Assembly (NCBI RefSeq): GCF_017873435.1
Contig: NZ_JAGGKG010000011.1
Span: 1-64,000, forward strand
Length of the DNA: 64,000 nucleotides
Direction of reading: 5' to 3'
From: Paenibacillus turicensis
GTDB lineage: Bacteria > Bacillota > Bacilli > Paenibacillales > Paenibacillaceae
Part shown: in pieces, positions 25,506-34,584 of the stretch
How positions within the stretch are numbered: position 1 is the stretch's first letter
How the letters are laid out: every line of letters starts with the position of its first letter
Position numbers and translations under genes: made by a program
Notes under the pieces: model-generated
Database searches by the model: none
What the model was told of the DNA's origin: nothing
Seen by the model: the letters and a program-made list of their open reading frames with translations, nothing else

Positions 25506-25638
25506 CGGTGCAGTTGAATCAATCTCAAATTAATCAAATTAAAAAAAATCATGAAATTATGAAATTGATGGGATTTACTGATAACAAATATCAATCCTCT
25601 CGTGTGCAATCTGCTATCAGATTAAATCAACTGCACCG
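25506..25638. repeat. 20-bp inverted repeat pair flanking 93 bp
   Basis: CGGTGCAGTTGAATCAATCT (25506-25525) and the complement of AGATTAAATCAACTGCACCG (25619-25638) match at 18 of 20 positions. The interior is AT-rich. A 61-codon frame spans it but has no ribosome site. It may be a miniature element or paired operators. The wider 25419-25867 gap holds only this and the copA terminator. Confidence 0.55.
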
Positions 25639-25788
25639 AGTAGTTAATTCGCATATGGTTCATGACGAACTCACCTCCAAAGCTATATATTAGTCATGCT
25701 AGCAAACATTTTTTTAAAAATCAACGATAACTATCACTTCAAAACTGTGGAATCTCAATTCCAATTGCCTATGGTTTGATTTTAAAGG

Positions 25789-25857
25789 AAAACCTCTTTT
25801 TATATCTAAATCTGACACAAGAACACGTATCGTAGATTTAAATAAAAAAGAGGTTTA
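25789..25857 (-). terminator. Terminator downstream of copA
   Basis: AAACCTCTTTTTATATCTAA(ATCT) at about 25790-25813 pairs with AGATTTAAATAAAAAAGAGG(TTT) at about 25834-25856. The A/T-rich lower stem provides T-runs on both strands. Confidence 0.7.
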
Positions 25858-25867
25858 AAATTTCGGT

Positions 25868-28321
25868 TTAAAGCTTAGATGCTCCATTCTTACCTAGTTT
25901 AATTCTTTGCAATCGTAATGCATTTAGCACAACAGAGACGGAGCTAAGTGCCATTGCCGCGCCAGCCACCCATGGTGCTAGCAAGCCTAAGGCCGCTACA
26001 GGAATACCAATGCTGTTATAACCAAGCGCCCAAAAGAAGTTTTGATTAATATTTTTCATCGTTTTACGACTCATATAAATCGCATCCGGAATGCTGTTTA
26101 GATCGCCACGCATTAAGGTAACATCCGCCGTTTCCATCGCTACATCAGTACCTGTGCCTACGGCCATTCCGATATCTGCAATAGCAAGAGCAGGTGCATC
26201 GTTAATTCCATCTCCAACCATTGCTACCTTTTTGCCTTGTGCTTGCAGCTTCTTCACCTCTTCTGCTTTCCCTTCAGGCAACACTTCTGCTAACACATGG
26301 TCGATCCCCGCTTCCTTTGCAATTGCAGCAGCTGTGCGTCCGTTATCTCCTGTAATCATAACAACTTCGATTCCCATTTTCTTCAGGCGTTCAACCGCTT
26401 CCTTCGATGTTTCCTTAATCGTATCCGCAACAGCCACTAAGCCTGCATACTTATCGTCAATGGCAATTAGCATTGCAGTTTTTCCTGATTCCTCAAGCTG
26501 CTCCATCTGTGGCAAAGCATCTTCAAAGGAAATATTATATTTTGTCATCAGCTTACGTGTGCCGGCAAGCACCTTTTGCCCATTTACAACCGCTGAAATA
26601 CCAAAGCCCGGAATCGCTTCAAATTCATCGGTATTACCTAACTCAATCCCTTTATTTATAATGCCAGAGACAATCGCTTCAGCTAATGGATGCTCTGAGT
26701 TTTTTTCAGCGGTGCCAACTATGCTTAAAAACGACTGCTCATCGATACCTTGAACAATAATATCTGTTAACTCAGGTTTTCCTTTGGTCACTGTGCCTGT
26801 TTTATCAAGCACAACGGTATTTATTAGATGCGTGGTTTCCAAATGCTCTCCTCCCTTAAAGAGGATTCCAAACTCAGCCGCACGCCCAGAACCTGCCATG
26901 ATGGAGGTTGGCGTCGCTAAGCCTAACGCACAAGGACAAGCGATAACTAACACTGCGATCCCAATTTCAAGCGCTTGGGCAAACTCACCAGGTGAAACAA
27001 AGAAATACCAAATTAAAAATGCAACAATAGCAATTCCAACAACGATTGGCACAAAAATACCAGAGATCACATCAGCAATACGCTGAATTGGTGCTTTTGA
27101 GCCTTGTGCTTCCTCTACCACCTTAATAATTTGCGCAAGTGCAGTATCTTTACCCACTTTAGTTGCTGCGATACGGATGACTCCATTTTTATTGAGCGTA
27201 GCTCCAATGACGGTATCCCCTGTTTGCTTTTCAACAGGTAGACTTTCTCCTGTCAGCATGGACTCATCTACAGAAGTGCGACCTTCTATGATTTCACCAT
27301 CTACAGCAATTTTGTCCCCTGGCCTTACTATAACAATGTCCCCAACAACTACTTCCTCAATCGGAACACTTTGCTCTACTCCATCCCTAACAACAAGTGC
27401 TGTTTTCGCTTGAAGCCCCATCAACGTCTTAATCGCCTCAGAGGTACGTCCTTTTGCTAGCATTTCAAACAATTTCCCTAATAATACTAATGTGATTAAT
27501 ACAGCACTTGTTTCATAATACATATCTGGGCCATGATGCCCTGCCCCATTGCTTGCCCATTCTACTGTTAAATAGAGACTATAAAAATAAGCGGCAGACG
27601 TTCCAAGTGCAATCAGCACATCCATATTTGCGCTTTTATTCACTAATGCTTTATAAGCCCCTACATAAAAATGACCACCAATATAAAATTGCACAGGAGT
27701 GGCAAGCGCAAGCTGGAACCAAGGATTCATAAATAAATCAGGCAACCAAATCCAAGACATAAACGAAAAATGAGATACCATTGACCATAATAATGGCAAA
27801 GCTAAAATAGCAGAAATGAAAAACTTACGTTTTTGCTTTGTAATTTCCTTTTGTCTACGTTGTCCAGCATCCATCACCTCTTCCTTAGGCTCTGCCTTAT
27901 AACCAAGCTGCGTTACTTTGTTTTGGATATCTCGGACATCAACCATGGCAGGGTTATACTCAACATGAGCTGTCTCAAGTGCCAAATTCACATTTGCGCC
28001 TGTGACACCTGACAATTTATTTAATCCCTTTTCGATTCTCGTTGCACATGCTGCACAAGTCATCCCTGTAATTTGCAACTCAACGGCTTCCTTCACTGTA
28101 TCGTACCCAAGCTGAACAACTTTCCCTTCCATCTCTGATACATTGGTTAGCTTAGGATCAAAAGTAACCGTTGCTTTTTCTAGTGCTAAATTTACATTTG
28201 CATCTGTAACACCATCTATTTTTTTTAACCCCTTTTCAATTCGAGTTGCACATGCTGCACAAGTCATCCCTGTAATTTGGAGGGTGGTTTGCTCACAAGC
28301 CTCAGCTTTTGGCGTACTCAT
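25868..28321 (-). CDS. copA: Copper-exporting P1B-type ATPase CopA
   Basis: This pump exports Cu(I) across the cytoplasmic membrane. The 817-residue product begins [11 protein letters not shown] and has two N-terminal heavy-metal-binding domains, each with [15 protein letters not shown] (about 17-31 and 85-99). The membrane CPC motif is [12 protein letters not shown] (about 466). Catalytic motifs are [18 protein letters not shown] (phosphorylated Asp), SEHPLAEAI with the P1B HP pair, and GDGINDAP. The C-terminal membrane segments include YNSIG and [15 protein letters not shown], features of CPx-type Cu(I) pumps. No copZ or csoR gene is adjacent. Two CsoR-like operators lie just upstream, so induction by copper is expected. 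Confidence 0.96.
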   Translation of the reverse strand: MSTPKAEACEQTTLQITGMTCAACATRIEKGLKKIDGVTDANVNLALEKATVTFDPKLTNVSEMEGKVVQLGYDTVKEAVELQITGMTCAACATRIEKGLNKLSGVTGANVNLALETAHVEYNPAMVDVRDIQNKVTQLGYKAEPKEEVMDAGQRRQKEITKQKRKFFISAILALPLLWSMVSHFSFMSWIWLPDLFMNPWFQLALATPVQFYIGGHFYVGAYKALVNKSANMDVLIALGTSAAYFYSLYLTVEWASNGAGHHGPDMYYETSAVLITLVLLGKLFEMLAKGRTSEAIKTLMGLQAKTALVVRDGVEQSVPIEEVVVGDIVIVRPGDKIAVDGEIIEGRTSVDESMLTGESLPVEKQTGDTVIGATLNKNGVIRIAATKVGKDTALAQIIKVVEEAQGSKAPIQRIADVISGIFVPIVVGIAIVAFLIWYFFVSPGEFAQALEIGIAVLVIACPCALGLATPTSIMAGSGRAAEFGILFKGGEHLETTHLINTVVLDKTGTVTKGKPELTDIIVQGIDEQSFLSIVGTAEKNSEHPLAEAIVSGIINKGIELGNTDEFEAIPGFGISAVVNGQKVLAGTRKLMTKYNISFEDALPQMEQLEESGKTAMLIAIDDKYAGLVAVADTIKETSKEAVERLKKMGIEVVMITGDNGRTAAAIAKEAGIDHVLAEVLPEGKAEEVKKLQAQGKKVAMVGDGINDAPALAIADIGMAVGTGTDVAMETADVTLMRGDLNSIPDAIYMSRKTMKNINQNFFWALGYNSIGIPVAALGLLAPWVAGAAMALSSVSVVLNALRLQRIKLGKNGASKL

Positions 28322-28355
28322 CGCTAGACCCCTTTTCTAATATTAGTTTTAAAAA

Positions 28356-28370
28356 TACCCCTAGGGGGTA
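28356..28370. promoter_or_regulatory. CsoR-like operator, promoter-proximal copy
   Basis: TACCCCTAGGGGGTA matches the G/C-tract palindrome bound by the copper-sensing repressor CsoR in Bacillales. It lies 35 bp before copA. Confidence 0.75.
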
Positions 28371-28425
28371 TAAATTAGTGAATAATATAACAGTATTCCC
28401 CATTCCTTCTTCATCCATTATATTA

Positions 28426-28440
28426 TACCCCCTAGGGGTA
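28426..28440. promoter_or_regulatory. CsoR-like operator, distal copy
   Basis: TACCCCCTAGGGGTA is the reverse complement of the proximal site, 70 bp away. The two flank the presumed copA promoter (TATATT on the minus strand, 28395-28405 region). Confidence 0.7.
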
Positions 28441-28454
28441 TGTAAAGTGTAAAA

Positions 28455-28478
28455 TTAAAACCCCCTTTACGGGGGCTC
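28455..28478 (-). terminator. Terminator after the FMN reductase gene
   Basis: On the minus strand GCCCCCGTAAAGGGGG (28461-28476) is followed by TTTTAATTTT. It separates the reductase from copA. Confidence 0.75.
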
Positions 28479-28552
28479 TTACTAAGCCATAGGCCTAGAA
28501 CCACATCCCATAAAGAGGGTAATATCTCAATACTATGAACTTTTTTTAAGTA

Positions 28553-29092
28553 TTAACGCAACGTTTTTAGAGCGCCGCCCCAAGCCAACACTTGATCTAA
28601 CATTCCATTCAAGTTCGTTAGGTGAAGATCAGCAGGTGTAAATTTACCATTGCTATCAAAATCAGTGAATAGAGATAATGCAGGGTGAACACGAACATCC
28701 GCAACAGACAATTCACCTAAAATACCACGTAAATGTTCAGCCGCACGTGCGCCACCTACAGAACCATAACTTACAATCCCTGCGGATTTATTATTCCAAG
28801 CTTCACGCGCATAGTCTAATGCATTTTTTAAAGAAGCGGAAATACTATGGTTATATTCTTGAACGATAAATACAAATCCGTCTAAAGTATTCAGCTTTTC
28901 ATTCCATTTTGTAGCTTGCTCAGTAGCATCTGCTTCACCAAGTAATGGCAATTTATATTCTGCAATATCCACGATTTCATAGTTAGCATCATTACGCTCA
29001 TCCGCAATTTTTTTAACCCATTCCCCAACCTGTGGGCTTAATCTTCCTTCACGAGTGCTTCCTAAAATAATTCCGATATTTAATTTAGACAT
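28553..29092 (-). CDS. NADPH-dependent FMN reductase
   Basis: The start is ATG 29092 (MSKLNIGIILGSTREGR), 7 nt after GGAGGA, giving 179 residues. The flavodoxin-like fold is shown by the phosphate-binding GSTREGRLS loop (about 10-18), FVFIVQEYNHSISASLKNALDYAREAW (about 75-101) and GIVSYGSVGGARAAEHLRG (about 106-124). These are hallmarks of the YhdA/azoreductase-like group, which reduces FMN, quinones or azo dyes with NADPH. It is a single-gene unit with its own terminator. The physiological substrate is unknown. Confidence 0.9.
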   Translation of the reverse strand: MSKLNIGIILGSTREGRLSPQVGEWVKKIADERNDANYEIVDIAEYKLPLLGEADATEQATKWNEKLNTLDGFVFIVQEYNHSISASLKNALDYAREAWNNKSAGIVSYGSVGGARAAEHLRGILGELSVADVRVHPALSLFTDFDSNGKFTPADLHLTNLNGMLDQVLAWGGALKTLR

Positions 29093-29226
29093 GGTATTTT
29101 CCTCCTCAAATGGTTGTGTTTCGTTTTCCATGAACTTATACTAACACACTTATTTTTATTAATCAAGTTACTTTTATAAAGTTATTTAAAATTATTTAGT
29201 TTGTTAAAAATTAAATTAATCCAACT

Positions 29227-29541
29227 TTATTCGACTAGCTTTAAACCAATTGCAGCCCCTAATATCATGGCAATACATACAATTCTTAATACATTTTTTG
29301 GCTCACCATAAAATACCATCCCTAAAATCGTTCCCCCAGCCGCACCAATCCCTGTCCAGATTGCATACGCCGTTCCCATGGGCATTGATTTCATAGCAAA
29401 GGATAAAAATAAAAAGCTCAAGCTAAATGCACCTATTAAAAGGAGGTATGACCTCCAGCTTCGATCCTTGTTTACCTTGTTCATGCTCAAAACACCTAAC
29501 ATTTCAAATAATCCTGCGATCACCACATATACAAAACTCAC
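29227..29541 (-). CDS. SMR-family guanidinium exporter subunit (YkkD/GdnD-like)
   Basis: The 104-residue, four-helix small multidrug resistance protein starts at GTG 29541 after GGAGG and overlaps the upstream SMR gene by 4 bp (GTGA). Family marks include the membrane Glu in [10 protein letters not shown] (helix 1), [24 protein letters not shown] and [12 protein letters not shown]. Paired SMR genes behind a guanidine-I riboswitch form heteromeric or dual guanidinium/H+ antiporters, known in B. subtilis as YkkCD/GdnCD. Function is assigned mainly because of the riboswitch upstream. Confidence 0.85.
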   Translation of the reverse strand: MSFVYVVIAGLFEMLGVLSMNKVNKDRSWRSYLLLIGAFSLSFLFLSFAMKSMPMGTAYAIWTGIGAAGGTILGMVFYGEPKNVLRIVCIAMILGAAIGLKLVE

Positions 29542-29879
29542 TTTACATCAACCTCCTCTGTTGAAGGCTTACTTACTAGCTTTAGACCAATAACTCCAAC
29601 TAACAATACAGCGATAAGACCTAACTTTATCGGTTGAATGGGGGCATTAAACAATATAATGTCCGCAATGACTGTGCCTGCTGTCCCTAAGCCAACAAAA
29701 ACAGCGTATACTGTCCCTACAGGTAATACCTTAGATGAAGCAATTAATAAATAAAAACTAACTACAATCGCAATCGCAGTCCCCATCCATTCGACTACAC
29801 TCGTAGCATGCTTTAGGCCGATCACCCAGCCTACCTCAAACAAAGCCGCTATCACAACAGATGCCCATGTCTTGTTCAA
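29538..29879 (-). CDS. SMR-family guanidinium exporter subunit (YkkC/GdnC-like)
   Basis: The 113-residue four-helix product starts at TTG 29879, 8 nt after AAGGAG. It has the SMR active-site Glu in [18 protein letters not shown], the [23 protein letters not shown] core and a C-terminal [10 protein letters not shown] tail. It is the first gene of the pair and is preceded by a guanidine-I riboswitch and terminator, so expression is expected when guanidine accumulates. Confidence 0.87.
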   Translation of the reverse strand: MNKTWASVVIAALFEVGWVIGLKHATSVVEWMGTAIAIVVSFYLLIASSKVLPVGTVYAVFVGLGTAGTVIADIILFNAPIQPIKLGLIAVLLVGVIGLKLVSKPSTEEVDVK

Positions 29880-30000
29880 ATTTCTCTCTCCTTTTTCTCT
29901 AATATAGATACCTCAAAAACTTTTTAAGATGCTTTAGTCACTTATAATACTTAACACGCCTTAATAAGTCTAAACACGCCATTAACGCTAAAAAAGATAA

Positions 30001-30174
30001 AAACCCGAAAGGCAAGCTGTGTCTTATCAGCTTATCCTCCCGGGCTTTTATCCCTCCGTGTCATAACCTATTAGTTATGTGTTCCCTCTTGAACCAGACC
30101 AAGGAAAATTCCGTTGTCATGAACATCCCCTTGCGGAACTCTAGGCAACAAACTAAAACTTATTGCTCATTATA
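30001..30174 (-). promoter_or_regulatory. Guanidine-I (ykkC) riboswitch with terminator and promoter
   Basis: Read on the minus strand, TATAAT (30174-30169) is followed by the aptamer: CTAGAGTTCCG (about 30144-30134), GGTCTGGTTCAAGAGGGA and ACACGGAGGGATAAAAGCCC then GGGAGG (to about 30036). These are the conserved ykkC blocks. A terminator follows, with stems AAGCTG/CAGCTT and CCCG/CGGG and a T-run near 30001. It should let the SMR pair be transcribed when guanidinium binds. Confidence 0.92.
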
Positions 30175-30216
30175 CTGTTTTTTATTACTGATTACTAGTA
30201 GGTAACTAGCAATTAT

Positions 30217-30486
30217 TTACCAGCTTGCTTTTTTAACGCCAGGAATTTGTCCTTGATGTGCCATTTCACGGAAGACAATACGAGATATCTTATACTTGCT
30301 AATATACCCTCTTGGTCTACCACTTACAGCGCAACGGTTGTGCAATCGAGTTGGAGAAGAGTCACGAGGAAGCTTCCGTAATGCTTCATAATCTCCTTGT
30401 TCCTTAAGCTGTCTACGTTTTTCTGAATACTTTGTAACTAAGGCTTGACGCTTTAATTCCTTTACAACCTTTGATTTTTTAGCCAT
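30217..30486 (-). CDS. rpsN: Ribosomal protein S14, zinc-independent paralog
   Basis: The 89-residue product starts at ATG 30486 ([14 protein letters not shown]) after GGGAGAAA. It has the S14 signature ([46 protein letters not shown]) but no CxxC...CxxC zinc ligands; a single Cys remains. This C-minus form replaces the zinc-containing S14 under zinc starvation and frees zinc, as known for B. subtilis RpsNB (YhzA). It follows a COG0523 metallochaperone gene by 24 bp in one unit with a Zur box upstream, fitting that role. Confidence 0.95.
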   Translation of the reverse strand: MAKKSKVVKELKRQALVTKYSEKRRQLKEQGDYEALRKLPRDSSPTRLHNRCAVSGRPRGYISKYKISRIVFREMAHQGQIPGVKKASW

Positions 30487-30510
30487 TATTCTTTCTCCCT
30501 TCATATTTTT

Positions 30511-31731
30511 TTATGTCTGACTAGCAAAATACTCCTCGCCTAACCAAGGTAATGGATTATGAAATTCATTCCAATCCTGCTGCATCTCCTCATCCGTAAG
30601 TAAACAATCATCAAGCGCCTTCACAATTTGCGATCGATCCATCTCAATTCCAATGATGACAACCTCTGTAAGCCGATCACCACAGGTCTCGTCCCAACGT
30701 GCGGCAAGCTCTGGTTCACTTGCTAATAAAGCTTGTTGCTGCTCCATTGGCATAGCTGCGACCCAATATCCCGCAGGTCCAAATTGAATTGATGGTCCAG
30801 CTTGACTAAAGGTAGCTGCCATGTCTCCACGCGCTGCAATCCACATCAAACCTTTTGCCCGTACAATTTGTGCTGGTAAATCATTTAAATACTGATATAA
30901 CCTTGTAGGATGAAAAGGTCTACGCTGACGATAGACAAATGAGCCAATCCCATATTCCTCTGTCTCTGGCGTATGCTCCTCCTTGCTTAACTCTGCAATC
31001 CACCCTGAAGAGGTACTAGTTTTATCAAAATCGAATCTGCCTGTATTTAGAATTTCATTGGGGTCAACGGCACCATTTGTTGCTCGAATGAGCTTTGCTG
31101 TAGGCTGTAGCTTGGAAATGATCCCTTCTAATTTCAGCAGCTCATGCTCCTCTACCAAATCACATTTATTTAAAATTAATACATCACACGTTTCAATCTG
31201 ATCAATCAGTAGATCTACAATATCTCGATGATCGCTCTCACTCACAGCTTCATTTCGATCCAACAAGCTTTCTCCCGATGCAAAGTCTTTCCAGAAACGA
31301 TGTGCATCTACGACAGTGACCATCGTATCAAGCTGAGCTAATGCGGTTAAATCTATATCTAAATCAGGGTTAGCATACGTAAACGTCTGTGCGACAGGTA
31401 CGGGTTCACTAATGCCTGAGGACTCGATGAGAATATAATCAAATCTCCCCTCGTTAGCAAGCTTCTGAACCTCTCGCAGCAAGTCATCCCGAAGTGTACA
31501 GCAGATGCAGCCGTTAGACATCTCAACTAGCTTCTCCTCTGTTCTAGACAAGGTATTGCCCGATTTAACAAGGTTCGCATCCACATTCACCTCGCTCATA
31601 TCATTTACAATGACAGCTACCTTCAGGCCCTCACGATTTTGTAAAATATGATTTAATAATGTTGTTTTCCCAGATCCTAAATAACCACTTAACACGGTAA
31701 TCGGGATTTTTTTAACTGCCTGCTGCTCCAT
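30511..31731 (-). CDS. zagA: COG0523 zinc metallochaperone GTPase (ZagA/YciC-like)
   Basis: The 406-residue product starts at ATG 31731, 10 nt after GGAGA. The GTPase domain has P-loop [16 protein letters not shown] (about 13-28), the metal-binding GCICCTLR (about 74-81), ESSGISEP and NKCDLVEE (guanine specificity). The C-terminal CobW_C domain (about 270-385) includes [13 protein letters not shown]. Zur-controlled members insert or deliver zinc during zinc limitation; in B. subtilis YciC/ZagA supports folate synthesis via GTP cyclohydrolase. The symbol is assigned by family plus the Zur box and the rpsN neighbour; substrates are not directly shown. Confidence 0.9.
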   Translation of the reverse strand: MEQQAVKKIPITVLSGYLGSGKTTLLNHILQNREGLKVAVIVNDMSEVNVDANLVKSGNTLSRTEEKLVEMSNGCICCTLRDDLLREVQKLANEGRFDYILIESSGISEPVPVAQTFTYANPDLDIDLTALAQLDTMVTVVDAHRFWKDFASGESLLDRNEAVSESDHRDIVDLLIDQIETCDVLILNKCDLVEEHELLKLEGIISKLQPTAKLIRATNGAVDPNEILNTGRFDFDKTSTSSGWIAELSKEEHTPETEEYGIGSFVYRQRRPFHPTRLYQYLNDLPAQIVRAKGLMWIAARGDMAATFSQAGPSIQFGPAGYWVAAMPMEQQQALLASEPELAARWDETCGDRLTEVVIIGIEMDRSQIVKALDDCLLTDEEMQQDWNEFHNPLPWLGEEYFASQT

Positions 31732-31782
31732 AGCTTAGCCATCTCCGTTTCTGTAAAGGATTCTCTGATTAGATTTTCTTAA

Positions 31783-31797
31783 TAGTAATTATTACGA
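31783..31797 (-). promoter_or_regulatory. Zur box upstream of the zinc-starvation unit
   Basis: On the minus strand TCGTAATAATTACTA matches the Bacillales Zur consensus TCGTAATNATTACGA at 13 of the 14 specified positions. It lies 52 bp before zagA, so repression under zinc sufficiency is expected. Confidence 0.85.
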
Positions 31798-31868
31798 TTT
31801 AACAATTGTACATGTTGCTTTAAACTGTGTCAACCTTGTCCCAACTCTATCTTCTAACTAACAACAAA

Positions 31869-31914
31869 AAACCTTCCAACGAGAGGACAATCCTGTCCCA
31901 AGATCAGAAGGTTA
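31869..31914 (-). terminator. Terminator between the two-TM gene and the Zur region
   Basis: On the minus strand AACCTTCTGATCTTGGGACA pairs with TGTCCTCTCGTTGGAAGGTT, imperfectly in the middle, followed by TTTTTGTTG. Confidence 0.75.
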
Positions 31915-31990
31915 ATTCATATTTAATTCACATTTAAATAAAGGTTTAAGCTGTATGTCAACAATGTAGTTAAAGTTTCTATCAAGACTA

Positions 31991-32464
31991 TTAAGACCGC
32001 TCCACATAATTATAAATGGATGCCCAAGCTTTATTTAATGCCTTACCATATATATTTTTAGCATAAATCGCCCGAACAACAGCTAATACAATGACAATGG
32101 CAAATATACCACCTACAATCATCATAGATAACGTAAAATGTTTAAACATAAAATCCATTATCTGTTTCCATACCCCTAGCTCTGGTGACATATATTCCAC
32201 TCCAGCTATACCAAACACAACAAGAAGCACCACGACACTTAGCGTCAACAATAATTGATTTATTCCCTTATACTTAACTAAAGCTTTTTCAAAATGGTTA
32301 CTTCCTGCATAACGCTCTAGCCCAATCATTTGCTTGTGTAAATCGTTTTCTTCAATAGGGACGGGTAATCTATGCTTATTTATAAATGCGTGTGTTTTCT
32401 GTAATTCCTCCAGCACAAACTGACTGCCTGCAATCGCAGAACCAACCTGATAAAAACTATTCAC
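31991..32464 (-). CDS. Two-TM membrane protein, unknown function
   Basis: The 157-residue product starts at GTG 32464, 7 nt after AAAGGAAG. A soluble, helical N-terminal part (about 1-68) precedes two hydrophobic segments (about 70-92 and 113-136) and a short basic tail (AKNIYGKALNKAW). I recognise no family. It follows the LTA-synthase-like gene by 28 bp on the same strand and ends at a strong terminator, so the two are probably one operon. A role in the same envelope process is inferred. Confidence 0.6.
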   Translation of the reverse strand: MNSFYQVGSAIAGSQFVLEELQKTHAFINKHRLPVPIEENDLHKQMIGLERYAGSNHFEKALVKYKGINQLLLTLSVVVLLVVFGIAGVEYMSPELGVWKQIMDFMFKHFTLSMMIVGGIFAIVIVLAVVRAIYAKNIYGKALNKAWASIYNYVERS

Positions 32465-32492
32465 TGCTACGCTTCCTTTCTATTACAAAATA

Positions 32493-34364
32493 TTATTTAA
32501 ATAACAGCTCAGCCGCGTAATTTTCGCCTTCAAGAATATCATATTGTATCATTTTGTAGTCCTGCAATAGTTCTTCTTGACCATCCGTAATCTGGGTAAT
32601 TTCCCCTCCATTGGAACTAATCATAACATTGTTGCTAAGACCACTTATTTCCGAGTTCACCTTATCTAATAGCTTGTAGAAGGTTGGAAGAGGCTGCTGA
32701 GCCAAATTAAACACTTTAGGCCCAAGAAAAGCTGGACTAAGCGTACCGATCTCTTCTTCACCAATATCAAAATTAGCAATATACATTAAGGTCGTTTCGT
32801 GCTTCATTCTGACTTTATTTTCCCAACCCGCTTGCACATAGATGTCATTAGATAAGGCAGGCAAATGATCTCCCCAAAAGACAACCAGCGTTGGGCGCTC
32901 TATTTTCTGTAGTTCCTTCGCTAAATAAGACATCGCCTCATCCGTCAATGCGGCGCTATGCACATATGTCTCGATTTCATCCTTAAACTTCGAATCCATC
33001 CCTTTTACCGTAATTGAGTTGTCCCCATTTAAACCTTTCGTAAAAGGAAAGTGATTTTGCATCGTAACTAAATGGATAAAGGTTGGTTTACTAGCAGAGT
33101 GAAGCTCCTGTAATACCTCCTTCATCGCTGCCATATCGGAAATATAACCATTAGGTGTGATTCGATCATTATTTTTCATTTCAGTTTCACTTATAAATTC
33201 ATCAAAACCTAACATTGGATAAACCTTATTTCGTTGATAAAAGGTTTTGTCAAAGGGATGAATCGCTAATGCATCGTACCCTCTCTCCTTTAATATACTT
33301 ACTATTGAAGGAAAAGCATTCATTTTAACTAAACGCTGCTGATATGGGATCGACCCACCATTTAAAAAATTCATCGACAGCCCCGTCAAAGCCTCGAACT
33401 CAACATTAGCTGTATTTCCACCAAATTCAGGGGAAAGCAAATAACCTGTACGCTTATTAGGGTAAGCATCGTGAATAAATTTTAGCGGATCTTCACTAAA
33501 TTCCAAGCTCTCTAGCCTAGTTGGATCAAAAAAAGCCTCATTCATAATGTAGACAATGTTAGCCTCCATAGGTAGAGAGTTAGAGCTTTGTGACGCTGGT
33601 AACTCACTATATTTTTTTGCAATGGCTTCAATTGTTTCCTTACTGTATCCAGTTGGCTTCTCCATGAGATTGTGCTTGAGATTGCCTGTAAAGGCGAACA
33701 AAAAACCATTTTGACTGTAATTCACCTTCTGATTCCAAAATATATTGTTATATTTGAGTGAGGCAATTGCTTCTGGACGTGCGCTTACAACCCAAATAAA
33801 GCTACCCAATAGCGATGTAGCTATCACAAGTGTCACTGCACGTAACCATATACGAATGCGTATTGTCGGCAACTTATAGATGGCATAACCAATAATCCCC
33901 AGCAATACGACTGTCCCGCCAATGGCGATGGGTGAAATCATCCCTTGCGTTATGGTTGTCATTTCCTTCGCATTTTTAAGCTGCATGAAGTCCCACGGAT
34001 ACAAAGGTTCACCTGTCGTGGTCTGCTTCTTATAATTTGCAAAACCTATGATCAAAACGATGAAAGACACCACTACTGTACTAATATATATATTAGGTAT
34101 AATCGCCGCAAACGCTAGCAACAAGCATAAGAAGAATAAGCTTCCACATAGATATAACCCGATATGCTTATATACCCACTCCCATGTAGCTCCAAACTCC
34201 AGCTTAAAGGAAAATAGCTGCATCAAAAAGTTTAGTATAAACCCACCACACAACAGTAGAAGCAGAACTAATAATAGTGACTTTACTTGCGTATATTTTT
34301 TCATATTATTCATATCACTCAATTGATTTAGTTGTTTGTTTTGTTTCATTTGCTTCACAATCAT
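32493..34364 (-). CDS. LTA synthase-family sulfatase-fold membrane enzyme
   Basis: The 623-residue product has five transmembrane helices in the first 200 residues and an extracellular sulfatase-type domain (about 265-560). Catalytic marks are IVYIMNEAFFDPTRL (metal-binding acidic site), GGNTANVEFEALTG (nucleophile Thr in the NT), HPFDKTFYQRNKVYPMLGFDEF, HLVTMQNHFPF and VVFWGDHLP. This family transfers glycerol-phosphate from phosphatidylglycerol to build lipoteichoic acid, or modifies glycolipids. Several start codons are possible: ATG 34364 has GGAGCG only 2-3 nt away, and GTG 34358 is better spaced. It pairs with the downstream two-TM gene. Confidence 0.87.
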   Translation of the reverse strand: MIVKQMKQNKQLNQLSDMNNMKKYTQVKSLLLVLLLLLCGGFILNFLMQLFSFKLEFGATWEWVYKHIGLYLCGSLFFLCLLLAFAAIIPNIYISTVVVSFIVLIIGFANYKKQTTTGEPLYPWDFMQLKNAKEMTTITQGMISPIAIGGTVVLLGIIGYAIYKLPTIRIRIWLRAVTLVIATSLLGSFIWVVSARPEAIASLKYNNIFWNQKVNYSQNGFLFAFTGNLKHNLMEKPTGYSKETIEAIAKKYSELPASQSSNSLPMEANIVYIMNEAFFDPTRLESLEFSEDPLKFIHDAYPNKRTGYLLSPEFGGNTANVEFEALTGLSMNFLNGGSIPYQQRLVKMNAFPSIVSILKERGYDALAIHPFDKTFYQRNKVYPMLGFDEFISETEMKNNDRITPNGYISDMAAMKEVLQELHSASKPTFIHLVTMQNHFPFTKGLNGDNSITVKGMDSKFKDEIETYVHSAALTDEAMSYLAKELQKIERPTLVVFWGDHLPALSNDIYVQAGWENKVRMKHETTLMYIANFDIGEEEIGTLSPAFLGPKVFNLAQQPLPTFYKLLDKVNSEISGLSNNVMISSNGGEITQITDGQEELLQDYKMIQYDILEGENYAAELLFK

Positions 34365-34477
34365 CGCTCCAATTTAATTCTTTACATAGTTTACCCTTTT
34401 TAGTAGATTCAAAGCAAACTGATTCGAAATCTTTCCTATGTGCAACAATGTTTTATCATGATTAGAATATTTACTAT

Positions 34478-34525
34478 GACTCACAACATTTCTCTAGACT
34501 CACAACGTTTCTCTAGACCCACATT
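34478..34525. repeat. Tandem 19-bp direct repeat upstream of the CDF gene
   Basis: GACTCACAACATTTCTCTA (34478-34496) is followed directly by a copy with one change (34497-34515) and a partial third (GACCCACATT). It lies in the divergent gap and may be a regulator binding region. Confidence 0.6.
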
Positions 34526-34584
34526 AAATTCATTTGGTACGATAAACCATATCATTTGAACGCAAGGTATGGAGGAGAATGAAA

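Noticed and set aside
25508-25693. 61-codon plus-strand frame
   Set aside because: It starts with GTG inside the inverted repeat, has no ribosome site, and its coding content mirrors the repeat arms.
26091-26753. 220-codon plus-strand frame
   Set aside because: It is the antisense shadow of copA; Ser/Pro/Ala-rich composition and no ribosome site.
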